Below, in pieces: positions 57,484 through 64,000 of a DNA stretch of 64,000 nt. Each line of letters begins with the position of its first letter. The first letter of the stretch is position 1. A program made the position numbers and the translations under genes. Source of the stretch: Porphyrobacter sp. GA68 (lineage in GTDB: Bacteria > Pseudomonadota > Alphaproteobacteria > Sphingomonadales > Sphingomonadaceae); contig NZ_JAKQYJ010000003.1 of NCBI RefSeq assembly GCF_022605525.1, forward strand, positions 52,508-116,507. Direction: 5' to 3'. The notes below the pieces were generated by a model. That model made no database searches, was not told the DNA's origin, and saw only the letters and a program-made list of their open reading frames with translations.

Positions 57484-57766
57484 AAATTGTCTTTCGATGG
57501 CGCGTTCCGAAGCGTTGTCCCCGACCGGTTCATAGGAACCGATGGTCCGTTATCGACGGCAGCCTCTCCGTCGAGCCGGATTGGTGATCCAAGCGATAAC
57601 TTTGAACGTTCTAGATTTCCATACATGATCGCTGGCATTGAAGTGATGGCGATGTCGCGTTCTGGGCCGTAAGCCGCCAGTCCGCTGCCGCGCGCGCAAA
57701 TGAGGAAAGCCGCCCTTCGGCTAACGACCCCATTGCGGACATTCATCAGTTCGCTAGGCTCGGCAT
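57484..57766. other. Intergenic region with degenerate repeat
   Basis: 283 bp between divergent genes, holding the promoters of both. It contains CTAACGACCCCATTGCGGACATTCA (57721-57745), a degenerate copy of an interspersed element that recurs near 58315 and 60140. Confidence 0.45.
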
Positions 57767-58222
57767 GTGAGGAATTTCAGCAAACACGCCTTGCTTGCTT
57801 TTCTACTGGCGTTTTGCGTTGGATGCTCATCTCCACCTTCCTCTATCTGTGCAATGCCCCAGAACCGGCATTTCTGGCAGGGAGTAGAGGTGACGTGGCG
57901 CGGCGAGATCATTGACGTGATGGCACCGCCTCACGGGGGCGGTATATACTTCACGGACTACCGGTGCGGCGTGAACATTGAACTAGACCCAGGCACCGTT
58001 CCGAAGCTCTACTCAGCAGTGGAAGATTGGTCTGGTCACCTGGCAGTTGCCCAATTCGAGGTGAGTGGGCGGTTGTCTTACAAGGATGGCGACGTCGTGC
58101 TTCGTCCCGCAAGGCTCAAACGGACCTCGCCGTGGCTGACTGAGGAGGGGTTTGACTTATACATGGAAAAGCGGCGAGCCACTCTCATCCAAAAGGGCCT
58201 GCTGACGATCCCTTCGCAATGA
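57767..58222 (+). CDS. Lipoprotein-type hypothetical protein
   Basis: A 151-residue exported protein. A signal peptide (NFSKHALLAFLLAFCVG) is followed by Cys in CSSP, a lipobox-like site, so likely a lipoprotein. Beta-rich WQGVEVTWRGEIIDVMAPPHGGG and FEVSGRLSYKDGDVVLRP follow. Starts at GTG 57767. No family recognised. Confidence 0.62.
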   Translation: MRNFSKHALLAFLLAFCVGCSSPPSSICAMPQNRHFWQGVEVTWRGEIIDVMAPPHGGGIYFTDYRCGVNIELDPGTVPKLYSAVEDWSGHLAVAQFEVSGRLSYKDGDVVLRPARLKRTSPWLTEEGFDLYMEKRRATLIQKGLLTIPSQ

Positions 58223-58494
58223 CCGCTTCCCACCCACGAACGGTCAGTAGGGGCGTCGATGCGAAAGCCCGCAACCTGCCTGACAGCTTCGACGGGTTTC
58301 GCGCCAGCAGCCGACATTCTGCAAACGACCCCGTTTGCGACACCGTCAATCCCTTCCAACACAAGCGTGACAGACTGTGGTAAAGACTGAGGCTATCGGG
58401 TCCGAATGACTTTAGGAAAAACGCGTCAGTTAACGCTTTCGTTCTGTATGGGCATTATCGATCGGGCTCATCGATCGAGAGCCAGGGAAGACAC
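58223..58494. other. Intergenic region with degenerate repeat
   Basis: 272 bp without a gene. It has CAAACGACCCC near 58321, matching the repeated element at 57721. AAAAACGCGTCAGTTAACGC (about 58415-58434) is AT-richer and may hold the promoter of the gene at 58495. Confidence 0.4.
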
Positions 58495-60003
58495 ATGCGG
58501 GCGCGCTCAATCTTTGTGGCCATTGGCGCACTGAGCGCAATCGGCGTCGCCGCGACTGTCACCCTTACGAAACGAGAACATATCGCGGCGACTCCGGTCG
58601 ACGCTTATCTCACGAAGGAGATACGCTCCGCCTACCCCGGCTTCATCGGTCAGGACGCAGAACTCGCAAGGTCGAAGGCCACAAAATTGGTCGAGTATCT
58701 CGTCGGCCCCCACAGCGACGAACGCGAGTGGTATGCGCAGTCAGCCGAGGAGCGAAGGTCGGGCGAGTTGCGCGCGGAAGCCGATTGGGAACAGGTCAGA
58801 TCGACGCCGTGTGCCGACTTCGGTGTCGGTACGGCACCGCAGCTCTGCATCGAATATGTCGGGCCGCCGACGATCACGATCGGCACGCCAGTGACATACC
58901 GGGTGCGCTGGCGAAACCTTCCGGCAGGCGGGTACATCCGCGTGTGGTCGCGCAATGCGGCGCCCGCGGGGGAGCGGTGGAAATACATGGGGGCCTATGG
59001 TGCCGTATCGCCCGAAACGCTCGGTGGCAAAGCGAGCGGCGATGTGCGGGTGAGCTGGGACGGTCGGAGCATCTACTGCGCTCCTGCGGACGGACCCATG
59101 ATGTGCGACGCCGGCGAAGTCGGCCGATATGTTTTGCGGGCGGCGATCATGACCGGAAGCGATCCGTTCTGGCCCAGCTGGCCTGCGCGCAATCCGGTGC
59201 CGGTTGAGCGTTACGCCCGATCCGAGACTGCCTCCTTCACGCTCGAGGGACTGCCGCAGCCAGTCACAAGCGACGACCGATTCCGGATGCACCCTTATCG
59301 CCGTGACATCATCGAAGCGCTGAATGCGGCACTGCCCAAGGACACGGTCAACAGCTGGTATGTCGAAGACCGCATCGACCGCCTCGGTCCGTGGCAGAAG
59401 CACCTGTTCTCATATTGCGCGAGCCTCGCCCTCGATGCGCCATTGTCGGGCTCGCTTGACGTGTGCTTCCCCCGCCGCAAGCGCGATACGAACGGCATTG
59501 CCCTGGCGCCCGGCGATTTCACCGCTAGCGGCAACGCGCGGCTGTTACCCGGAATTCTCGGCGCGAACACTGCGAAAGCCATGGCGAAGGCCTACGCGAT
59601 CGGCCTGACCAACAGGCAGGCGACCTATCCCGCCTATCCGGGCGAGAGCGACATGGTGCGAACATTGTTCCGTGATGTGAAGCTTTATGACGGCGGCTAT
59701 CAGGACTTGCGCGACGCGGCCCGCGACGCCAAGCTGACCTATGTCGAGGTCGACCAGCCTACGGCGACCCTTCAGACAGAAGGTCGGGGAAGTTGGTGGC
59801 TCGTCGAAGCAGGCCTTCGGATCCAGACCATCGACGGCCCCACCATCAAAGATTTCGGTCACATTTGGCTTCGCGTCGACCACGACGGACGTGTTTGCCG
59901 CGTTGAACCGGCGGGCGAGACCAAGGGCAAAGGGCCTGATCGCCAAAACCTCTACACCGCGTGCATACCGGGCAGCCAGCGACGGATCGAGTTGACGAAG
60001 TGA
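58495..60003 (+). CDS. Exported or membrane-anchored hypothetical protein
   Basis: A 502-residue protein with a hydrophobic N-terminal segment (IFVAIGALSAIGVAATVTLT, about 5-25), a signal or single anchor. The rest is soluble and includes a beta-rich domain (TITIGTPVTYRVRWRNLPAGGYIRVW) and a C-terminal domain with five or more Cys. No family was recognised. It resembles chromosomal sphingomonad genes in codon use; its presence next to defence genes could be passenger. Confidence 0.6.
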   Translation: MRARSIFVAIGALSAIGVAATVTLTKREHIAATPVDAYLTKEIRSAYPGFIGQDAELARSKATKLVEYLVGPHSDEREWYAQSAEERRSGELRAEADWEQVRSTPCADFGVGTAPQLCIEYVGPPTITIGTPVTYRVRWRNLPAGGYIRVWSRNAAPAGERWKYMGAYGAVSPETLGGKASGDVRVSWDGRSIYCAPADGPMMCDAGEVGRYVLRAAIMTGSDPFWPSWPARNPVPVERYARSETASFTLEGLPQPVTSDDRFRMHPYRRDIIEALNAALPKDTVNSWYVEDRIDRLGPWQKHLFSYCASLALDAPLSGSLDVCFPRRKRDTNGIALAPGDFTASGNARLLPGILGANTAKAMAKAYAIGLTNRQATYPAYPGESDMVRTLFRDVKLYDGGYQDLRDAARDAKLTYVEVDQPTATLQTEGRGSWWLVEAGLRIQTIDGPTIKDFGHIWLRVDHDGRVCRVEPAGETKGKGPDRQNLYTACIPGSQRRIELTK

Positions 60004-60297
60004 GGATTTGGCAGGATTTGGCTGCCTACCTCTCGTCCGATACTGCGGAGACGATACGGCACAGAGGCCTAACTGGCGTGCGGCTTAACGAGAACGGCCT
60101 GGAGGGAGCCTAACCGCGAAGTCCGCCCTTGGTGCCCCCAAAGCAGACATTCAACTTTCCACCCATCTTCGGCCATGAGCCGGGGCGATGCGAGAGCCCG
60201 AAAGCGGTATGGCGGCTTTGCCGCGGTTCAGGTAAATTCCTGCCGTTCAGCAATCGACCCCATTGCCGCCATCAAGACATTGAGCGATGCTGGGCAG
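60004..60297. other. Intergenic region with degenerate repeats
   Basis: 294 bp without a clear gene. It has CAAAGCAGACATTCAACTTT (60140-60159) and CAATCGACCCCATTGCC near 60249, the two halves of the interspersed element noted near 57721. An upstream in-frame ATG for the next gene lies here at 60175 but has no signal-peptide sense. Confidence 0.42.
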
Positions 60298-60726
60298 ATG
60301 AAGAGCGTTCTAGCTACCATTCTTGCCTTCCTACTATTCGGGTGCGCCGAACAGGTTGAAGAGGCCTACGCCACCTATGCCGATGCAGAGCGTGCCGGTG
60401 CGGTCGAACGAGGGTGGGTTCCGGCGTTTGTTCCTTCGAGCGCACATGACCTTAACGAGACGCATGATCTCGACACATCGGCCCAGACGCTTCGCTTCAA
60501 CATACCTCCATCAGATGTCGCGAGAATGGTTGCAGGTCTTCGGCTCGTCTCGACTAGAGAAGGCGATGCAGCTGCTACCTTGAACGAAAGGCACGGTCTC
60601 GGCTTAGCATCTGAGGTCTATGTTGTTTGCTCCGAGCCGCGAAATGGTGCTCTGGCAGTCGACCGCGAAAGTGGCAGAGCGGTGTTCGATACAACCATAA
60701 ACTGGCTAGACGACGCCTGTCGTTGA
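60298..60726 (+). CDS. Lipoprotein-type hypothetical protein
   Basis: A 142-residue protein. The signal MKSVLATILAFLLFGC, with the lipobox LLFGC, points to a lipoprotein. AYATYADAERAGAVERGWVPAFVPSSAHDLNETHDLDTSAQTLRFNIPP is a conserved small-lipoprotein pattern (YbbD-like from memory). The start at 60298 is chosen because the signal starts there. Probably a chromosomal-type cargo gene. Confidence 0.65.
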   Translation: MKSVLATILAFLLFGCAEQVEEAYATYADAERAGAVERGWVPAFVPSSAHDLNETHDLDTSAQTLRFNIPPSDVARMVAGLRLVSTREGDAAATLNERHGLGLASEVYVVCSEPRNGALAVDRESGRAVFDTTINWLDDACR

Positions 60727-61071
60727 GGTTGCTATCTGACGGCAGGAATCCACCCAAAGTCCGACATTCCACGCGTTAAATTGCGACCCTGAAAGCTGCC
60801 GGTAAAACTCTATCCATCTTGCGGCAGAAAGTGGGCCGGTTGCGGAATGACCGCTGTTGAGACGAGGTCATAGCAAAGCGGACGCTCGAACGGCTGAGCG
60901 TCCTGATATCAAAGCGCGCTGAATCAAGGTCTTAGTAGTCCCGCCAGTTTGCGCCAGAGCGTCGCAGAAATCGCACGTTGAAAGTTCGCCAGTCATCTGC
61001 GACCTGCGTTACGTTGCCACGCGTGAAGCTGGCAGTGGCGAAGCGAAAATATAACACCTGATGCGGCCCGC
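60727..61071. other. Intergenic region
   Basis: 345 bp between convergent genes. It contains CAAAGTCCGACATTCCACGC (60756-60775) and TTGCGACCCTGAAAGC, another degenerate interspersed repeat. No terminator with a T-run or gene was seen. Confidence 0.4.
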
Positions 61072-62214
61072 TCACTGCTGAAAATAAGATTCTAAGAACT
61101 CTACGGTAAATCGGGCGGAAATCACACATCCGTAAGAGTGGAGCGTGTCGTCCTTGTCGCCTCCAGCGAGATCCACGACGGTCTTGGCGCAAATCACATC
61201 CGGCATGCACGATGCGATGTGTGCGGCACGGTGGACGGCGTAAACTTCCATATCGAGGCCTGAGACGCGCCGGTGCAAAGCCGCCACTTGCAACATGTAT
61301 TCATCGCTCGCGATGACTGCGGATCCGCTCGTGAAGGTGGCGAGCTTGGGTTGGCTCATCTGCATTGGCCGTTTCAGCCTCAGACCATGTTCAAGACGAG
61401 GAAGGAGGCCAGGATCTTCGATGAGTGCGCGTGCCAACACCCGCACTCTTTCACCAATTGGAACTTGGTAGGGCTCACCCGAAAAGCCCTCGTCTGACCA
61501 CTTGCCTGACTGATACTCATATGCGAGCTCGGGGACTAGCAGCTGCCCAAGTTCGGCACGGTCAGTAAAGCCGGCACAGATCCCACTCATCGCGACGATC
61601 TTTGGTCTGAACCTTTCGATACACTTGCCTGCAATGATCGCGGCGTCGACTAGGCCCATTCGCGGCATTTCCACAATGGTGCCACGCCGCCCGGCAATCG
61701 TGACGTCAAGACGAGTAAGGTTGTCGTTCGACTTCGCACTTCCGCCGAGTTCCTCCATCGCTGTGTATGGCGCACGCTCCTTGCGCAGCGCGCAGAAGAT
61801 GATGAAATCCATCTGCTCAGCGCTCTGCAATTCCAGAACCATCTGCTTCAGAACTCCTTGCCAAACTTCTTTGTGATTGAAGTCCAGCAGTAGGCATCCA
61901 CGGCTTTCGAATTGTGCGCGGATGTCCGAGAATTCCTCTGGGTAGGCGCTAATCGCCAGAAGTTTGACGTGACCCGCGCCTGCTTTGTCTATCGCCTGAA
62001 GAATTCCGACACCATTATTGTCTTGAGTTGCGCCTTCAAAGGCTGGCAGGCGAAGGTCAATGATGCAGAGCTTCACCTCCGGGTCGAACGCGCCCAGGAA
62101 CTCAGCCATATCCTTAGCTGGGATTATGCAGGACCTCGGGACGCCCGCGTGTTCAAGGCAAGATGAAATCTCACCCCGCTTGGTGTCATCATCCTCTACT
62201 ACCAATATTTTCAT
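61072..62214 (-). CDS. dtcC: Detocs effector DtcC: receiver-nucleoside phosphorylase fusion
   Basis: A 380-residue fusion. Residues 1-125 are a receiver domain (MKILVVEDDD, phosphoacceptor Asp53 in CIIDLRLP). From about 133 (MDFIIFCALRKERAPYTAM) it is a PNP/UDP-phosphorylase domain with IVAMSGICAGF, FTSGSAVIASDEYML and AKTVVDLAGGDKDD. In the Detocs anti-phage system this PNP effector, when phosphorylated upon infection, destroys ATP and kills the infected cell. The acceptor Asp and PNP signature residues are intact. ATGA overlap with dtcB (62211-62214). It should be active if phosphorylated. Confidence 0.9.
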   Translation of the reverse strand: MKILVVEDDDTKRGEISSCLEHAGVPRSCIIPAKDMAEFLGAFDPEVKLCIIDLRLPAFEGATQDNNGVGILQAIDKAGAGHVKLLAISAYPEEFSDIRAQFESRGCLLLDFNHKEVWQGVLKQMVLELQSAEQMDFIIFCALRKERAPYTAMEELGGSAKSNDNLTRLDVTIAGRRGTIVEMPRMGLVDAAIIAGKCIERFRPKIVAMSGICAGFTDRAELGQLLVPELAYEYQSGKWSDEGFSGEPYQVPIGERVRVLARALIEDPGLLPRLEHGLRLKRPMQMSQPKLATFTSGSAVIASDEYMLQVAALHRRVSGLDMEVYAVHRAAHIASCMPDVICAKTVVDLAGGDKDDTLHSYGCVISARFTVEFLESYFQQ

Positions 62215-62669
62215 AAGAACTTCTTCAACAGGGCAGTGAGTTTCGTGTGATTGGACGGCGAGCGATATTTATAGAGCACGCTCCCCACAACGTCTTGGTT
62301 ATAGCGCCGCGAGAGAACCTTAGGCGCTTCCGTAAGTTTCAGCCTTTTGCCGCCAAAGGTGATGTCGGGATATTGCGTAATGATGATAATCTTGGCTCTA
62401 AGGTTCCGTGACTTGAGAGCGCGAAGGACCTCGACCCCGCCCTGCGCCTGATCGTATCCACGCCCCGCCGCGTCCCCCTCGGCCGTGAATGTCGGGAGTG
62501 CCATGTCTAGAATGATCAGATCGTAATCCCGCTCTGACACGGCGGAGTAGGCAGCGCTAACGCTGTCGACATGCTCAAGCTCAGCACCCCCCGCAAAGAA
62601 GCCCTGAAGAGATGCAGTTAGCTCTTCCTTCTTGTGCGGCTCATCTTCTACGAGCAGGATCTTCCTAAT
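62211..62669 (-). CDS. dtcB: Detocs receiver protein DtcB
   Basis: A stand-alone receiver of 152 residues: RKILLVEDEP at the N-terminus supplies the acidic pocket, phosphoacceptor Asp55 in LIILDMALP, then AKIIIITQYPDI and a Lys/Arg-rich end. In Detocs DtcB buffers phosphate from DtcA so that DtcC is not fired by noise. The first in-frame ATG gives only 109 residues and lacks the acidic pocket. The receiver fold starts at ATT 62669, preceded in frame by TGA and by GAGGAG at the right spacing, so a rare AUU start is inferred. Confidence 0.8.
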   Translation of the reverse strand: MRKILLVEDEPHKKEELTASLQGFFAGGAELEHVDSVSAAYSAVSERDYDLIILDMALPTFTAEGDAAGRGYDQAQGGVEVLRALKSRNLRAKIIIITQYPDITFGGKRLKLTEAPKVLSRRYNQDVVGSVLYKYRSPSNHTKLTALLKKFL

Positions 62670-63864
62670 AGCTCATCTCCTCGTCGACGACTTCCGCCTT
62701 GAGCTGGAAGCTGATCTCAATCTTGTCTCCGTCGACAGTTGCCTTAACAGTAGATTCGCCCTCGTTCAGCCTTGTGATAAACTTGACTTTCTTGATCCCC
62801 GAAAATCCCTCGGTGACCATATCATGACCAGTTTCTGAGAAGTCGAGGGCTGCTCGTACGCGCGCGATGCGCTCGTTCGCTCCGCTCGCTGGGAGAGAGG
62901 AGCAAACAGCGACGTTCAGTACGTGGAGATTCGTCGTCTGCACTGGCGCTGTCGTCATCCTCACTGTCACCGCCGAGCCTGTCTGCCCATGCTTGAAAGC
63001 GTTGCCGAGCAGTACCGCGAGGCAATCGTATAGCCGGTGCACGGAGATTCCGAAATATTTGGTATGTTCGCGTTCCCCTTCGACCTTGGTCGGCGTCGAG
63101 GAGCGGCCATGCTCGATGTCGATGATATTGCAGATCTCGGCGATGGAGGCGGGCACGAACCCGGTTTGTGGAACTTGGAACCAGCTTGCGACCTGCGCGA
63201 AAACAGACGCGATTGCATTTTCAAGTGCTGACTTGACCTTCAGCTCCTCTGGTCCGTTGAAACGCTGTAGCGCTTGGTCGAGCTGCTGCGTCATTTCCTG
63301 CATCATCTTTACTCGGATGTGGCTCGACGCAGATTCAAGCTGCGGGCCGATCTGGCGCCAGCAGAAGGTTACGATGAGTTCATCGAGCATCTCAGCCCCG
63401 GAAACGCGCAGGGTATGGACCAGCTGTTGCAGGTTGCGCATGGTGACGGTCTCTGAGGGATCGATGTCGGAATTGAACAAGGCATTGGGGCGGGCGTCGG
63501 TACGGAACTGCAAAAACTCCTTACGCATGCGCTCCACGAAGACATTGAAACCTGATTGCCAGCTTTTTAGCGCCGCTCCGAACGGAGTGCCCTTAATCAC
63601 CGGTTCGAATTCGCTCTTTTGGAGCACCGCGTCGACGCTCTGCGTCATGACACCATGGAGGGTGTTGTGACGTATGCGTCTTCCGAGATAGGATTCGATG
63701 CCGAACTCGTTATTGACGCAGAACTCCCGAAAAGCCTCCGTTGCTATGCGCTCGACAAGATATGCGTCCGTGGCGCCGATTTCGACGATGTCGATTGACG
63801 CCTGCTTGCCGGTGGAAGTCACAACGTTTTTGCTACCGGTGAGGCGCGCAGTAAGTGCGGGCAA
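62665..63864 (-). CDS. dtcA: Detocs histidine kinase DtcA, 5'-truncated by an IS3 element
   Basis: A 399-residue remainder of a sensor histidine kinase. A candidate H-box is RRIRHNTLHG (His66). The ATP-binding N-box is VLLGNAFKHG near 300 and a G-rich end GFSGIKKVKF near 365. In intact Detocs DtcA has an N-terminal TPR sensor that detects phage, which is missing here. The frame is open to about 63930 and runs into the IS3 left end at about 63882, without a normal start; TTG at 63864 is only the first possible one. The kinase is therefore probably dead or unregulated. Confidence 0.75.
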   Translation of the reverse strand: MPALTARLTGSKNVVTSTGKQASIDIVEIGATDAYLVERIATEAFREFCVNNEFGIESYLGRRIRHNTLHGVMTQSVDAVLQKSEFEPVIKGTPFGAALKSWQSGFNVFVERMRKEFLQFRTDARPNALFNSDIDPSETVTMRNLQQLVHTLRVSGAEMLDELIVTFCWRQIGPQLESASSHIRVKMMQEMTQQLDQALQRFNGPEELKVKSALENAIASVFAQVASWFQVPQTGFVPASIAEICNIIDIEHGRSSTPTKVEGEREHTKYFGISVHRLYDCLAVLLGNAFKHGQTGSAVTVRMTTAPVQTTNLHVLNVAVCSSLPASGANERIARVRAALDFSETGHDMVTEGFSGIKKVKFITRLNEGESTVKATVDGDKIEISFQLKAEVVDEEMSY

Positions 63865-63881
63865 AAGCTCCTTGTACCGCT

Positions 63882-64000
63882 TGACGTGCTCCCCGGGAAC
63901 TCTGCCAGTCTGAGCTAGAGTCCTTCATGAAGGAGGACGACGATGAAGCGCAGCAGATTTACCGAGGAGCAGATCATAGCGATTCTGCGGGAGCAGGAAG
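63882..64000 (+). mobile_element. IS3-family insertion sequence, left end (continues beyond window)
   Basis: From TGACGTGCTCCCCGG (63882) the sequence looks like the left end and leader of an IS3-family element, followed by an orfA start at 63943 with AGGAGGACGACG. The rest is outside the window, so the right end and target duplication cannot be checked. Confidence 0.75.
63943..64000 (+). CDS. IS3-family transposase OrfA (partial)
   Basis: Nineteen residues, MKRSRFTEEQIIAILREQE, match the N-terminus of IS3-family OrfA, a helix-turn-helix protein that with OrfB forms the transposase by programmed frameshifting. It reads away from dtcA and is cut by the window edge. Confidence 0.92.
   Translation, partial: MKRSRFTEEQIIAILREQE

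Overview
The window looks like a large stretch of a conjugative plasmid (or plasmid-like integrative element) from an alphaproteobacterium, most likely a sphingomonad. Support: high GC; a RepC-type replication initiator, a family essentially limited to Alphaproteobacteria; an alphaproteobacterial SOS box (GTTC-N7-GTTC); DUF736, DUF3768 and DUF2493 proteins; a strawberry-notch helicase; and MobF conjugation genes. I saw no rRNA, tRNA, CRISPR array or core chromosomal gene. Family names are recognised from memory of the sequences; no search was run.

Layout. (1) 1-3 kb: end of an unknown upstream gene, a candidate antisense-RNA region, repC, a small membrane protein and a lytic transglycosylase. 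(2) 3-12.6 kb: toprim/zinc-finger protein, giant methylase-helicase (strawberry notch), ParB-like protein, ArdC-type antirestriction protein, then a leftward parA operon facing a 200-bp field of short repeats that may be its centromere. (3) 12.8-26.6 kb: a long, tightly packed, mostly rightward series of accessory genes of unknown function, many overlapping at ATGA/GTGA. It includes a C5-cytosine methyltransferase with eight internal repeats and two PP-loop (PAPS-reductase-like) proteins. (4) 26.6-36.2 kb: small genes (DUF736, toxin-antitoxin pair, short SSB, DUF2493) separated by GC-rich non-coding DNA with families of structured repeats, some showing compensatory changes. (5) 36.4-46.7 kb: probable oriT, ribbon-helix-helix protein, TraD-like coupling protein, TrwC-like relaxase-helicase and a tail of small membrane or exported proteins. 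No mating-pore (VirB) genes are in the window. (6) 46.7-50 kb: SOS-regulated umuDC, a WGR-domain protein and an HU protein. (7) 50-64 kb: a defence region on the minus strand. It has a Type ISP restriction-modification enzyme with a nuclease-like protein and a three-Cys-motif/TcmP pair, then some exported proteins, then a Detocs anti-phage two-component system (dtcC, dtcB, dtcA) whose kinase end abuts an IS3-family element running off the right edge.

How the parts fit: replication and partition genes maintain the replicon. ArdC, SSB, methyltransferase and perhaps many of the unknown genes would protect it on entry to a new host. TraD and TrwC mobilise it. The cargo defends the host against phage. 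The most novel-looking signal is the set of structured leader elements at 26.6, 31.2, 33.1 and 35.5 kb, together with the paired hairpins behind two terminators.
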